Source of the DNA: Hymenobacter sp. H14-R3
GTDB lineage: Bacteria > Bacteroidota > Bacteroidia > Cytophagales > Hymenobacteraceae
NCBI RefSeq assembly: GCF_030063445.1
Contig: NZ_JASITD010000026.1
Span: 1-64,000 of the forward strand
Length of the DNA stretch: 64,000 nucleotides
Direction: 5' to 3'
A model generated the notes under the pieces. The model was not told the origin of the DNA. It searched no databases and saw nothing but the letters and a program-made list of their open reading frames with translations. This document shows positions 1-8,828 of the stretch, piece by piece (the first letter of the stretch is position 1; each line of letters begins with the position of its first letter). Both the position numbers and the translations under genes were made by a program.

Positions 1-107
1 TAGAACAGTGGCAAGACCGCCAGAATGCGCGGCCCAAGCCCCGCAACTGGCAATTCAAAACGGCCGATGCTCGCATCAAACTTGCTAAATTATACCCGAC
101 TATCTAA
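1..107 (+). CDS. C-terminal tail of a transposase-like protein, cut by window start
   Basis: An open frame runs from base 3 to a TAA at 105-107. It ends in WQFKTADARIKLAKLYPTI, preceded by charged residues (EQWQDRQNARPKPRN). From memory this kind of tail occurs at the C-terminus of IS630-type DDE transposases in Bacteroidota. No catalytic residue lies in the window, so the family is only a suggestion. I could not place an inverted-repeat end in the roughly 100 bases that follow. The remainder of the gene must lie to the left of the window. Confidence 0.45.
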   Translation, partial: EQWQDRQNARPKPRNWQFKTADARIKLAKLYPTI

Positions 108-208
108 TGTTTTTCAACCAGTAGTACGAAAAGGCTTGGCACCAGCCAGGCGCCCGGTGCTGCCGATGAGGGAGCGGGGCCGCAAAACGGGCTACCATAC
201 CGATGGGC

Positions 209-586
209 CTAGCGCGCTGGTATGCGCATGACCTCCATCAAGTTGGGCGTTTCGCGCACGACACGCAGGGAGGTGCCTCGCAGAGCCACGCGCAGGGCCT
301 GCCGGCGCGTGAGCCGACCGCGCACTGCTTGCACGGGCACATTCACCAGCGATTGGTCGGTGTAGCGAATAAAGCAGCCCGTGGCATGGGCAATGGCCCG
401 GGCAGTTTCGTCGAAGCGCTGGGCAGGCAGGTTGTAAGTCACCTGCTTATCGCACCGGCCCAGTTGAATGCGGGCCTTAACCGGCCGCGGTTGGGCCGGG
501 TGCTGGGCACTGGCACTGGCAGCGCTGGGGGCGGCCAGCACATACGCGAGAACCATTAGGTAGAAAGCAACGCGGGTAGGAAGCAT
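209..586 (-). CDS. Stand-alone secreted STN-domain protein
   Basis: 125 residues from the ATG at 586. The start was chosen because it opens a clear signal peptide (MLPTRVAFYLMVLAYVLAA, cut near SASA). The mature part resembles the short STN (secretin and TonB N-terminus) domain: a YNLPAQRFDETARAIAHATG stretch, then a PVQAVRGRLTRRQALRVAL-type stretch and a terminal beta strand. STN domains usually form the periplasmic N-terminus of SusC/FecA-type receptors, where they contact FecR-type anti-sigma factors, or of secretins. Here the protein stops right after the domain and no receptor, FecR or sigma gene follows. It may be a detached signalling domain or a receptor remnant. An in-frame upstream ATG at 622 is possible but would bury the signal peptide. 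Confidence 0.6.
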   Translation of the reverse strand: MLPTRVAFYLMVLAYVLAAPSAASASAQHPAQPRPVKARIQLGRCDKQVTYNLPAQRFDETARAIAHATGCFIRYTDQSLVNVPVQAVRGRLTRRQALRVALRGTSLRVVRETPNLMEVMRIPAR

Positions 587-724
587 ACGTGAAAGTAATA
601 ACTCGGCCTTATTAGAAGGCATCAAAAGGTATGAGGCAGTCCTGCTTTTCAGTCGAGCCGGATGGAAACGACCCAATTTAGCTGTTGCCATCACGAATAG
701 CGCTGCGGGCCGAGCGCCTGGCGC

Positions 725-808
725 AGTTCCCAAGTCGGTGTACGGAGCAGGCTGCCGGGGTTGAGCCGGCTGGCCGCCCCAGCCAATCTGCACACCGACT
801 TGGGAACT
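725..808. repeat. 17-bp perfect inverted repeat with a 50-base spacer
   Basis: The 17 bases at 725-741 (AGTTCCCAAGTCGGTGT) are exactly reverse-complemented at 792-808. It lies in the roughly 355-base gene-free stretch between the STN gene and the end of glnN. No T-run follows, so it is not a typical terminator; it could be the ends of a small degraded mobile element. I see no other feature in 587-942. Confidence 0.7.
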
Positions 809-942
809 ACGCTAGGAACCAATTTCAGCCAATCAGAAAAGCATGGGCACAAAAAAAGGCCGCGCCACCCGGCACGACCCTTTCCAAACCCGGACGCAGC
901 GAGAATTCCCACCCAGCGCTGGTCCGTGGCTCCAACCCAGGG

Positions 943-3132
943 CTAGTGCCGGAACAAAAGCTCGCGGTACTTCACCAAAGGCCAGTCCTCATCGGCTACA
1001 AGCAGTTCGAGCTTGTCGGCCGCGCGGCGAATTACCGCGAATTTTTCCTTCACCTCGTCGCAGTACGCAATGGCACGCGCGCGGGCATCTTCAATCTTAT
1101 TAGCCACCTTGCGGGCTTCGGTCATGGCATCTACCGTCTTTTTGATGGTCGATACGTAGCGCGAGATGGATTTAATCATTTCTACCGTCACTTCGCTGTT
1201 CTCGTCATCGAGGCCGAGGTCGCGCAGGCCGCGCACGTTCTGCACCAGCTTGTTCTGGTAAGCCAGCGCCGTAGGAATCACGTGGTTGATAGCTAAATCG
1301 CCAAGTACGCGGCTCTCAATCTGAATTTTCTTAGTGTAGTCTTCCAGCAGAATTTCGTGGCGGGCGTGCAGCTCTACCTGCGACAGGATACCGTGGCGGG
1401 CAAACAACTCGGCGGCATCTTCGCGCACCATGGCGTCGAGGGCCAGCGGCGTGGTGGGCACGTTGGCCAGGCCGCGGCGGGCCGCCTCGTCCTTCCACTC
1501 GTCCGAGTAGCCGTTGCCTTCAAAGCGAATGTCCTTGGAGCTGATAACGTAGCTGCGCAGCACATCCACAATGGCCACTTCCTTCTTCTTACCCTGGGCA
1601 ATCAGCTCGTCTACTTCCTGCTTAAAGTCGATGAGCTGGTCGGCTACCATGGTGTTGAGGGCGGTCATGGCCGACGAACAGTTGGCCGACGACCCTACGG
1701 CGCGCAACTCAAATTTGTTGCCGGTGAAGGCAAACGGCGAGGTGCGGTTACGGTCGGTATTGTCGAGCAGGATGGCCGGGATTTTATCAATGCCCAGCTT
1801 GAGGTAAATGTTGTCGCCCTTGTCGAGCGGCAGCTTGGCGGTGCGCTCCAGCTCGTCGAGCACGCCATCGAGCATCGAGCCCAGGAATACCGACATGATG
1901 GCGGGCGGCGCTTCGTTGGCCCCGAGGCGGTGGTCGTTGCTAGCCGAGGCAATGCTGGCGCGCAGCAAGTCGCCGTAGCGGTGCACGGCCTTCACGGTGG
2001 TAATAAAGAAGGCCAGGAATTGCAGGTTCTCCTTGGGTCGGCGGCCGGGGGCGAGCAGGTTCACGCCGGTGTCGGTGCTCATTGCCCAGTTGTTGTGCTT
2101 GCCCGAGCCATTGACGCCGGCGTAGGGCTTTTCGTGCAGCAGTACTTTAAAGTTGTGCTTGAGGGCCACGCGGTCCATCACATCCATCAAGAGCTGGTTG
2201 TGGTCGATGGCCAGGTTGGCGTCTTCGAAGGTAGGGGCGCACTCGTACTGGTTGGGCGCTACCTCGTTGTGGCGGGTGCGCAGCGGGATGCCCAGCGCGT
2301 TGGCTTCTTCCTCGAAGTCAAACATGAAGGCGTGCACCCGGGGCGGAATCGAGCCGAAGTAGTGGTCTTCCAGCTGCTGGCCCTTGGCGGGCGCGTGGCC
2401 AAACAGGGTGCGGCCGGTCATCACCAGGTCGGGGCGGGCGTCGTACAACGCCTTGTCTACCAGGAAGTACTCCTGCTCGATGCCGAGCGTGGTGTTCACG
2501 CGCTGCACGTCTTTATCGAAGTAGTGGCACACGTCGAGGGCCGACTTCTCCAGAATGGCCAACGACTTGAGCAGCGGCGCTTTGTAGTCGAGCGCCTCGC
2601 CGGTGTAGGCCACAAAAATCGTGGGAATGCAGAGCGTTTTGGCCCCTACCGTTTCGATGATGAAGGCGGGCGAGGTGGGGTCCCAGGCGGTGTAGCCACG
2701 GGCCTCAAACGTGTTGCGGATGCCGCCGTTGGGAAACGACGAGGCATCGGGCTCCTGCTGCACCAGCGCCGAACCCTTGAAGGTTTCAATCGGCCGGCCG
2801 TCGGAGTTAAGGTCAAAAAACGAGTCGTGCTTTTCGGCGGTAGCGCCGGTGAGGGGCTGAAACCAGTGCGTGTAGTGGCTGGCGCCCTTGGCCATGGCCC
2901 AGGTTTTCATGGCCGAGGCTACGGCATCGGCTACGTTGCGCTCTACCGGGGTGCCATGCTTGATGGCAGTCTGTAGCTTCTTGAAATATTCGCCGGGCAT
3001 GTTGGCCCGCATCGCCTCCAGGTTAAACACATTTTGCCCAAACGAGTCAGAGCGGCGGCTAGCCAAAGGCTTTACCGTCAGCGCCTGACGGTGGTCAACG
3101 AGTTCGAGAGCTTTAAAGCGAAGAATGGCCAT
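943..3132 (-). CDS. glnN: Type III glutamine synthetase (GlnN)
   Basis: 729 residues from the ATG at 3132 (MAILRFKALELVD). The 27 extra upstream residues in the same frame look non-coding. It makes glutamine from glutamate, ammonia and ATP in the cytoplasm. The length fits the GSIII family, which is much longer than GSI. Visible family features are the GIEQEYFL stretch near residue 218, RHNEVAPNQYE near 288 and NGSGKHNNW near 341, which form ATP- and metal-binding parts of the active site. The ammonium transporter gene lies about 2.8 kb away on the other strand, so the block is probably devoted to nitrogen assimilation. The gene is read away from the porin gene, leaving a 0.6-kb divergent intergenic region that could regulate both. 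Confidence 0.95.
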   Translation of the reverse strand: MAILRFKALELVDHRQALTVKPLASRRSDSFGQNVFNLEAMRANMPGEYFKKLQTAIKHGTPVERNVADAVASAMKTWAMAKGASHYTHWFQPLTGATAEKHDSFFDLNSDGRPIETFKGSALVQQEPDASSFPNGGIRNTFEARGYTAWDPTSPAFIIETVGAKTLCIPTIFVAYTGEALDYKAPLLKSLAILEKSALDVCHYFDKDVQRVNTTLGIEQEYFLVDKALYDARPDLVMTGRTLFGHAPAKGQQLEDHYFGSIPPRVHAFMFDFEEEANALGIPLRTRHNEVAPNQYECAPTFEDANLAIDHNQLLMDVMDRVALKHNFKVLLHEKPYAGVNGSGKHNNWAMSTDTGVNLLAPGRRPKENLQFLAFFITTVKAVHRYGDLLRASIASASNDHRLGANEAPPAIMSVFLGSMLDGVLDELERTAKLPLDKGDNIYLKLGIDKIPAILLDNTDRNRTSPFAFTGNKFELRAVGSSANCSSAMTALNTMVADQLIDFKQEVDELIAQGKKKEVAIVDVLRSYVISSKDIRFEGNGYSDEWKDEAARRGLANVPTTPLALDAMVREDAAELFARHGILSQVELHARHEILLEDYTKKIQIESRVLGDLAINHVIPTALAYQNKLVQNVRGLRDLGLDDENSEVTVEMIKSISRYVSTIKKTVDAMTEARKVANKIEDARARAIAYCDEVKEKFAVIRRAADKLELLVADEDWPLVKYRELLFRH

Positions 3133-3746
3133 ACTGGCAAGCAGAAAATGGGAGAAGGGATAAACTCCTGCAAAGGTAGGCAGAAAATGGATTTTAGCAG
3201 AAATCACTACCAAGAAGAGGGTGATTAAAGAGGATTTCTATTCATTTGGCCGACTACCACCCTTTTATAAACACCTACTTATCAATAATAGTCATAAAAA
3301 TGAGGCTACCCTGTTTCGGATTTTAAATGGACACATTATTTTAACACTGCTTTTTCGCCAGCCTGACTACTGCTCTAAGTAATGGTAGAAGGTAGCTAAA
3401 AGGGTGAAGATAGCCTTGAATCACATGTTAGGTAAAATTATTTTTTTATATATATTTAGTTTCTTTTAATTATTAAACTCAACAAAACGAACACCTTAAA
3501 CTTGTGAATGTGCTACCTATCATTACTTTTGCCAAAGACGCTTACTTAAGAACTTGGCCTATTATCTTAAGGCACTCCTACTCTTTTGTTCTGTATAAAT
3601 TCCCTACCCCACCCCCAATCGCATAGTCATTACTGATAAAATCTCTAGGTTTTCCCATAGGACGGGTATAAACCGACAGTCACTCTGCTGCCGTACTCAC
3701 CTTGTTTTTTCTTTTAAAAGACCTGTTCATCCTATCCCTGAAAATC
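3133..3746. other. AT-rich divergent intergenic region, glnN/porin
   Basis: About 610 bases without a gene, clearly more AT-rich than the surroundings, especially 3230-3300 and 3420-3500. It separates the start of glnN (minus) from the start of the porin gene (plus). It holds the promoter annotated at 3502-3531. I did not find a convincing palindromic operator or riboswitch in it. Confidence 0.6.
3502..3531 (+). promoter_or_regulatory. Bacteroidota-type promoter for the porin gene
   Basis: TTG at 3502-3504, 19 bases, then TACTTTTG at 3524-3531. This matches the Bacteroidota sigma-A pattern (TTG near -33 and TAnnTTTG near -7) with good spacing. Transcription would start near 3538, giving a leader of about 200 bases before the porin ATG at 3747. 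The leader is long enough to carry regulation, but no structure was identified. Confidence 0.65.
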
Positions 3747-4952
3747 ATGAGAAAAAAGGTACTTTCTACCATCCTGGCTTTAGGGGCCGTGCCAGCAATG
3801 GCCCAGATTGACTCTACTGACACTGGCAAACTGAGCATTTCGGGCTACATCGACTCGTATTACCTTACGGCCTTCAATCGACCCAAGTCGGGCAACCTGC
3901 TGGGGGTAGACCAGTTGGCCGGCCGGGCCTTCGACCGGCTGCCCAACCAGTTTGCACTGGGCCTGGTCCAAACCAAGTTTGCTTACTCCAACCGCAAGTC
4001 GGACGTGGTGGTGGACCTCACCTTTGGACCCAATGCGGAGTTGGGCAACTTCGGCAACACCACCGGGGCCTTTAATTCCTACCGCCCGCAGGCCCCCTAC
4101 TCGGCGGCGCTCTATGGCACTTCGGCGGCCATCAAGCAGGCCTATTTCACGTACCGAGCCACGCCGAAGCTGAGCTTTACGATGGGGCAGTTTGGCACCC
4201 ACATCGGCTACGAGGTGATTGACGCGCCGCTCAACTACAACTACTCGCTTTCCAACCTCTTCAACAACGGCCCTTTTTACCACGTAGGCATGAAGGCGGC
4301 CTACACCCTCAGCGACCGGGCCGCGCTGATGCTGGGCGTGGTCAACAACTGGGACAACCTCACGGACGACAATACCCAGAAGTCGCTCATCGGCCAGTTT
4401 ATGTTTAAACCGCTGCCTACCTGCACGGTATACCTGAACTGGATAGGCGGCTACGGCGACGACCCCTACCTCAACAGCCTGGTGAAGGCGGGTACGCTGC
4501 CCACGGAGTTTAGCAACTACGTGCGCAACCTCTACGATGTGACGGCCAACTACCAGGTCACGCCCAAGTTTTACCTGGGCCTCAACGCGGCCTACGGGCG
4601 CTACGATTTTCACCCTGGCAACGCAGTGCAGGAAACGCTGTATACCGATAAGTTTGGCAGCGCGCAGCCTACCTGGGGCGGCGTGGCGGTGTACAGCAAC
4701 TATGCTTTCAGCGACGTGGTGGGCCTGGGCGTGCGCATTGAGCACTTTGAGGACAAGCACGCCGTGCGCTACCTCCAAACGGTGAATAGCTCCCTCACCA
4801 TAACGGCCCCCGTTACGCTGGCCTCCGGCAAGCTGCTGGTGAAGCCCGAGCTGCGGCTCGACGCGACCCCCACCAATTACTACGAGGACTCGAACGGGCT
4901 GGGCCAGCAGAGCCAATCGACGCTCGGGGTGGCCTTTATCTATAAGTACTAG
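3747..4952 (+). CDS. Outer-membrane beta-barrel porin (OmpL/BBP2-like)
   Basis: 401 residues from the ATG at 3747 (MRKKVLSTILALG), which opens a signal peptide cut after AMAQ. An earlier in-frame start at 3702 would put a hydrophobic tract ahead of the signal and is less likely. The mature protein is rich in alternating aromatic and polar residues, with repeated strand-turn patterns (for example AYTLSDRAALMLGVVNNWD and YQVTPKFYLGLNAAYGRYD), and ends in an aromatic beta-signal (GVAFIYKY). This fits the putative beta-barrel porin-2 family. Its position between glnN and amtB suggests it lets small nitrogen compounds cross the outer membrane; that role is inferred from context only. Confidence 0.8.
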   Translation: MRKKVLSTILALGAVPAMAQIDSTDTGKLSISGYIDSYYLTAFNRPKSGNLLGVDQLAGRAFDRLPNQFALGLVQTKFAYSNRKSDVVVDLTFGPNAELGNFGNTTGAFNSYRPQAPYSAALYGTSAAIKQAYFTYRATPKLSFTMGQFGTHIGYEVIDAPLNYNYSLSNLFNNGPFYHVGMKAAYTLSDRAALMLGVVNNWDNLTDDNTQKSLIGQFMFKPLPTCTVYLNWIGGYGDDPYLNSLVKAGTLPTEFSNYVRNLYDVTANYQVTPKFYLGLNAAYGRYDFHPGNAVQETLYTDKFGSAQPTWGGVAVYSNYAFSDVVGLGVRIEHFEDKHAVRYLQTVNSSLTITAPVTLASGKLLVKPELRLDATPTNYYEDSNGLGQQSQSTLGVAFIYKY

Positions 4953-5020
4953 CCGCTGGGCTAGCCTGGGGAGCGCCCATTGCCGGCCCCCTACCCCCTC
5001 CACTTTTACCGGGTTTGTTT

Positions 5021-5584
5021 ATGCGCGCATCGCTTTGCCTGCTGGCTACGGGGTTTTTACTGGCCTTGGGGGCCCACGGGCAGGCGCTGCCCACCGACGA
5101 GCGCGGCCGGGTGGCCTTTTACGAAGTGGTGCCCGCCGACAGCCTGCGCGCCGGCCTGCTCTACGCCCACGCCAAGGCCTGGCTGCACCGCCGCGGTTAC
5201 GTGCTCGCGGCGGCCGACTCGCTGGGCGGCCGGTTGGTGGCTACCAACGCCTTTGGGGTGTACGACCGGGGCTACGTCACCAAAAAGCTACACGGCAAGG
5301 TGGCGTATGAGCTGACCGTGGAAGTCAAAAACGGCCGCTACCGCCAGCAGTTTACCGACTTCGTTTTTGCCTACTACCACGAAGACCGCACCTACCACAC
5401 GGTGCCCACCGGCAAAACCAAGTCCCTCGAAGAGCCCACCGCTGCGGGCTGGCAAAAGCTCTGGGACGGCCACCGCCAGGCCACTCGCCAAGCCGTGCAA
5501 GGCTTCGCGGCCGAACTGAAAACCGCCATGCTGGCCGTGCCCAAACCCCTGGCCCAGCAGCCGCGCAAACTGGCCGACTGGTAG
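5021..5584 (+). CDS. Secreted DUF4468-like protein
   Basis: 187 residues from the ATG at 5021; a TTG two codons upstream is an alternative. The signal peptide is MRASLCLLATGFLLALGAHG. The mature part begins with FYEVVPADSLRAGLLYAHAKAWL and contains a beta-rich block (AYELTVEVKNGRYRQQFTDF). That pattern, a helix ending in a WL motif and then strands with KNGRYR, resembles the DUF4468 domain of Bacteroidota envelope proteins. It starts 68 bases after the porin and may share its transcript. Its molecular role is unknown. Confidence 0.6.
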   Translation: MRASLCLLATGFLLALGAHGQALPTDERGRVAFYEVVPADSLRAGLLYAHAKAWLHRRGYVLAAADSLGGRLVATNAFGVYDRGYVTKKLHGKVAYELTVEVKNGRYRQQFTDFVFAYYHEDRTYHTVPTGKTKSLEEPTAAGWQKLWDGHRQATRQAVQGFAAELKTAMLAVPKPLAQQPRKLADW

Positions 5585-5889
5585 CCAGTAGCTGCTAAGT
5601 GCCTATCCGAACGGGAGTTGGGTAAGCTGGCGCTGCCCAGGTTGAGTTGATTACTTGCGCGCCGCCAGAACGAGCGGCGCGAACAACGCGCGGACAGCCG
5701 GCGAAAAAGCCAGCAGCCCGCCCAATGCCTATTCGGGTAGCCTATAAGTAATGGGCTGTTGGTTTCCAGTATTGTTTATAATTAATTGATTATCAAATAT
5801 TTATAAATAATATGCCATTTACTTACTACCGCCTGACTACCTGAGTTTTATTTATTTTTCTCATTTTCAACACGTTACACTTCCTTCTT
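5585..5889. other. Intergenic region upstream of amtB
   Basis: About 305 bases without a gene. The first half is GC-rich; 5765-5880 is strongly AT-rich, as expected for a promoter region. I could not find a full TTG/TAnnTTTG pair in it. Confidence 0.5.
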
Positions 5890-7218
5890 ATGCAGAAACC
5901 TAACTACATTCCGCTGCTGCTTTTGCTGGTGGTGGGCCTGGGAGCCGCCCTTGTGCCGTCGTTGCCCACCAAAATAGTGACCGAAGGCCTCGACACTGGC
6001 GACACCGCCTGGATGCTGTGCGCCACGGCACTGGTGCTACTGATGACGCCCGGCCTGGCCTTTTTTTACGGCGGCATGGTGAACTCTAAGAACGTGATTT
6101 CGACCATGTTGCAAAGCTTCGTGGCCATGGGCATTATCAGCCTGCTGTGGGTGGGGGTGGGCTTTAGCCTGGCGTTTGGCGACTCTATCGGGGGCTTTGT
6201 GGGCGACCCGCGCACGTTTTTTCTCTTCAAGGGCGTGCTCGACGGCAAACCCTGGTCGCTGGCCCCCACCATTCCGCTAATGCTGTTTGCGTTTTTCCAA
6301 ATGAAATTCGCCATCATCACCCCGGCCCTCATCACGGGCGCGGTGGCCGAGCGCATCAATTTTAAGTCCTACATCGTGTTCATCGTGCTCTTCAGCCTGC
6401 TCGTGTATGCGCCGCTGGCCCACTGGACCTGGCACCCCGACGGCTTCCTGTTTCAGCTGGGCGTGCTCGACTTTGCGGGCGGCACCGTGGTGCACATGTC
6501 GGCTGGCTGGGCCGCGCTGGCCTCGGCCATTTACCTCAAGCCCCGTTTTTCGCACGGCGCCGAGCAGGCGCTGCCGCCGGCCAACATTCCGTTTGTGCTG
6601 CTGGGCACGGGCCTGCTGTGGTTTGGCTGGTTTGGCTTCAACGCCGGCTCGGCCGTGGCGGCTAGCCCGCTGGCCGTGAGCGCCTTCGCTACCACCAACG
6701 TGGCCGCCTCGGCCGCCGGCCTGGCCTGGATTCTGTTTGACGTGGCGCGGGGCAAAAAGCTGTCGGCGGTGGGCTTCTGCATTGGGGCCGTGGTGGGCCT
6801 GGTGGCCATTACGCCCGCCTCGGGCTACGTAACGGTGCCGGTGAGCATCTTCATTGGGGTGGTGGCGGGCGCTACCAGCAATTTCTTCGCGCACCTGCGC
6901 TCCAAGTCGCGCCTCGACGACACCCTCGACGTGTTCCCGTGCCACGGCATCGGCGGCATGGTGGGCCTGCTTATGACCGGCATCTTCGCCAGCAAGGCCG
7001 TGAACACGGCGGCCGTCGATGGCCTGGCCTACGGTGGTACCGAGCTATTTTTGAAGCACTTGCTGGCGCTGGTGGTCGTGTCGGCCTTCACGTTCGGCGC
7101 ATCGTTTGCGCTGCTCAAACTCACCGACCTCCTCACGCCGCTACGCGTAACGGCCGAAGATGAGCGCCGAGGACTCGACGTGAGCCAGCACGAGGAGCAG
7201 TTGCTGGCCGGCGCGTAG
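5890..7218 (+). CDS. amtB: Ammonium transporter AmtB
   Basis: 442 residues with about eleven to twelve hydrophobic segments after an N-terminal signal-like helix. It carries ammonium across the inner membrane. The conserved twin pore histidines are present: H202 in FAGGTVVHMSAGW and H352 in CHGIGGMVG. Other family blocks are GLAFFYGGMVNSKN near 55-68 and LLWFGWFGFNAGSA near 242-255. The C-terminal tail (TAEDERRGLDVSQHEE) is the usual site for PII control, but no glnK/glnB gene lies next to it. It closes the nitrogen block that begins with the porin. Confidence 0.95.
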   Translation: MQKPNYIPLLLLLVVGLGAALVPSLPTKIVTEGLDTGDTAWMLCATALVLLMTPGLAFFYGGMVNSKNVISTMLQSFVAMGIISLLWVGVGFSLAFGDSIGGFVGDPRTFFLFKGVLDGKPWSLAPTIPLMLFAFFQMKFAIITPALITGAVAERINFKSYIVFIVLFSLLVYAPLAHWTWHPDGFLFQLGVLDFAGGTVVHMSAGWAALASAIYLKPRFSHGAEQALPPANIPFVLLGTGLLWFGWFGFNAGSAVAASPLAVSAFATTNVAASAAGLAWILFDVARGKKLSAVGFCIGAVVGLVAITPASGYVTVPVSIFIGVVAGATSNFFAHLRSKSRLDDTLDVFPCHGIGGMVGLLMTGIFASKAVNTAAVDGLAYGGTELFLKHLLALVVVSAFTFGASFALLKLTDLLTPLRVTAEDERRGLDVSQHEEQLLAGA

Positions 7219-7367
7219 CCGCGCGGCCCGCGGTGGGCTGCTACGTGCCGGCACCCTGCCTTTTTTCAGAGAAGCCGGAGCCGTTGCGCTGGCTTTTTTG
7301 TTGGGGGTTGCCCTGGCCACCTGCCAATCAGCCGGCCGGCCCTACCGGCGGGCTAGCTGGCTGGCCG

Positions 7368-7375
7368 TAACTTTG
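7368..7375 (+). promoter_or_regulatory. Candidate -7 box for mtaB
   Basis: TAACTTTG matches TAnnTTTG exactly, about 110 bases before the mtaB ATG. No TTG sits at the expected distance upstream, so support is partial. The leader that follows contains a run of AGCT-rich short repeats (7446-7482). Confidence 0.35.
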
Positions 7376-7485
7376 CAGGCTTATGCCGGGCGGGCAGATT
7401 GATTTAACAGTGCGTTGCCTGCCCCCTGTTGCCAGCCCGAACAAAAGCTAACAGCTAGTAGCTAAAGGCTAACAGCTAACTTCTT

Positions 7486-8826
7486 ATGACTCCGCAAACC
7501 GTTGCCTTTTATACGTTGGGCTGCAAGCTCAACTTCTCCGAATCGTCGGCCCTGGGCCGGCAGTTTGAGGAGCGCGGCGTGCGCCGCGTCGAGTTTGAGC
7601 AGGGCGCCGACGTGTACGTCGTCAACACCTGCTCGGTCACCGACCACGCCGACCGCAAGTGCCGGCGCGTGGTGCAGCAGGCCCGCAAGCACAACCCCAA
7701 CGCCTTTGTGGCCATCGTGGGCTGCTACGCCCAGCTCAAGCCCGAGGAAATTGCCAATATCCCCGGCGTAGGCGCGGTGCTGGGCGCGGCCGAGAAATTC
7801 CGGCTGGCCGAAATTCTAACTGAGTTGGAACTGCCAGAGCCAGGCGCGGCGGCGGGGCCGGGCCGGGTGTTTGCCTCGCCCATCAGCGAGGCGCACGAGT
7901 TTCACCCGGCGCAGTCGCTGGGCGAGCGCACGCGCACGTTTCTTAAGGTGCAGGATGGCTGCGACTACTCGTGCTCATTTTGCACTATTCCGCTGGCGCG
8001 GGGCGCGAGCCGCTCGGGCAGCGTGGCCTCGGTGGTGGCGCGCGTGGAGGCACTGGCCAGCCAGGGCGTGCAGGAGGTAGTGCTCACGGGCGTAAACCTC
8101 GGCGACTTTGGCATTCAGGGCCCCACCCGCGAGCGGCTGGAAAACTTCACCCAATTGGTAGAGGCCCTCGACCAGGTAGAAGGCATGCGCCGCTACCGCA
8201 TCAGCTCGTGCGAGCCCAACCTGCTCACCGACGAGGTTATCCAGACCGTGGCGGCTTCGCGGCGCTTCATGCCGCATTTCCACCTGCCGCTGCAAAGCGG
8301 CTCCGATAAAATACTGGGCCTCATGCGCCGCCGCTACCGCCGCGCCCTCTACACCGAGCGCGTGGCCCGCATCAAGGAGCTACTGCCGCACGCCGGCATT
8401 GGGGTTGACGTGATTGTGGGCTTCCCGGGCGAAACGGAGGCTGATTTTCTGGAAACCTATTCTTTTCTTAACGAATTGCCAATCAGTTATTTACACGTTT
8501 TTCCCTATTCGGAGCGGGATAATACGCTGGCGCCCACCCTGCCCGGCCGCGTGCCCGAGCGCGTGCGCTCGGAGCGCACCACGCAGCTGCGCAGCCTGTC
8601 GGAAAAGAAAAAGCGGGCTTTTTATGAGCAGCACGCCGGCTTCGAAACCGAAGTGCTCTTCGAGGACGACGTAACCGATGGCCGCGTGGAGGGCTACACG
8701 CCCAACTACATCCGCGTGGCTGCCAAATACGACCCGCTGCTGGTGGGCGAAATCCGGCCCCTGCGCCTCACCCAAGTCAATGCCCTGGGGCTGATGGAGG
8801 CCGAGGAAGTAGGCTTGTTTGTCTAA
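7486..8826 (+). CDS. mtaB: tRNA t6A37 methylthiotransferase MtaB
   Basis: 446 residues. Radical-SAM enzyme that adds a methylthio group to t6A at position 37 of ANN-decoding tRNAs, giving ms2t6A. The order is UPF0004 domain, radical-SAM domain, TRAM domain. The first cluster cysteines are C13 (LGCKLNFSES), C49 (NTCSVTDHADRKC) and C80 (VGCYAQ). The radical-SAM motif is C159-x3-C163-x2-C166 in DGCDYSCSFCTIP. The GCKLN start favours MtaB over MiaB or RimO. It stands alone and ends in front of a strong bidirectional terminator. Confidence 0.93.
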   Translation: MTPQTVAFYTLGCKLNFSESSALGRQFEERGVRRVEFEQGADVYVVNTCSVTDHADRKCRRVVQQARKHNPNAFVAIVGCYAQLKPEEIANIPGVGAVLGAAEKFRLAEILTELELPEPGAAAGPGRVFASPISEAHEFHPAQSLGERTRTFLKVQDGCDYSCSFCTIPLARGASRSGSVASVVARVEALASQGVQEVVLTGVNLGDFGIQGPTRERLENFTQLVEALDQVEGMRRYRISSCEPNLLTDEVIQTVAASRRFMPHFHLPLQSGSDKILGLMRRRYRRALYTERVARIKELLPHAGIGVDVIVGFPGETEADFLETYSFLNELPISYLHVFPYSERDNTLAPTLPGRVPERVRSERTTQLRSLSEKKKRAFYEQHAGFETEVLFEDDVTDGRVEGYTPNYIRVAAKYDPLLVGEIRPLRLTQVNALGLMEAEEVGLFV

Positions 8827-8828
8827 AC

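Noticed and set aside
1357..2976. 539-codon open frame on the plus strand across glnN
   Set aside because: It lies fully antisense to a strongly conserved glutamine synthetase; the long frame is a by-product of high GC codon bias.
3780..5003. 407-codon minus-strand frame over the porin gene
   Set aside because: Shadow of the porin frame; its protein is rich in Val, Arg, His and Gly in the pattern typical of antisense reading.
7446..7482. CRISPR-like short repeats (AGCTAACAGCTA...)
   Set aside because: The units are short, AGCT-rich and irregular, without spacers; similar phrases occur near 39346-39390. They are not a CRISPR array.
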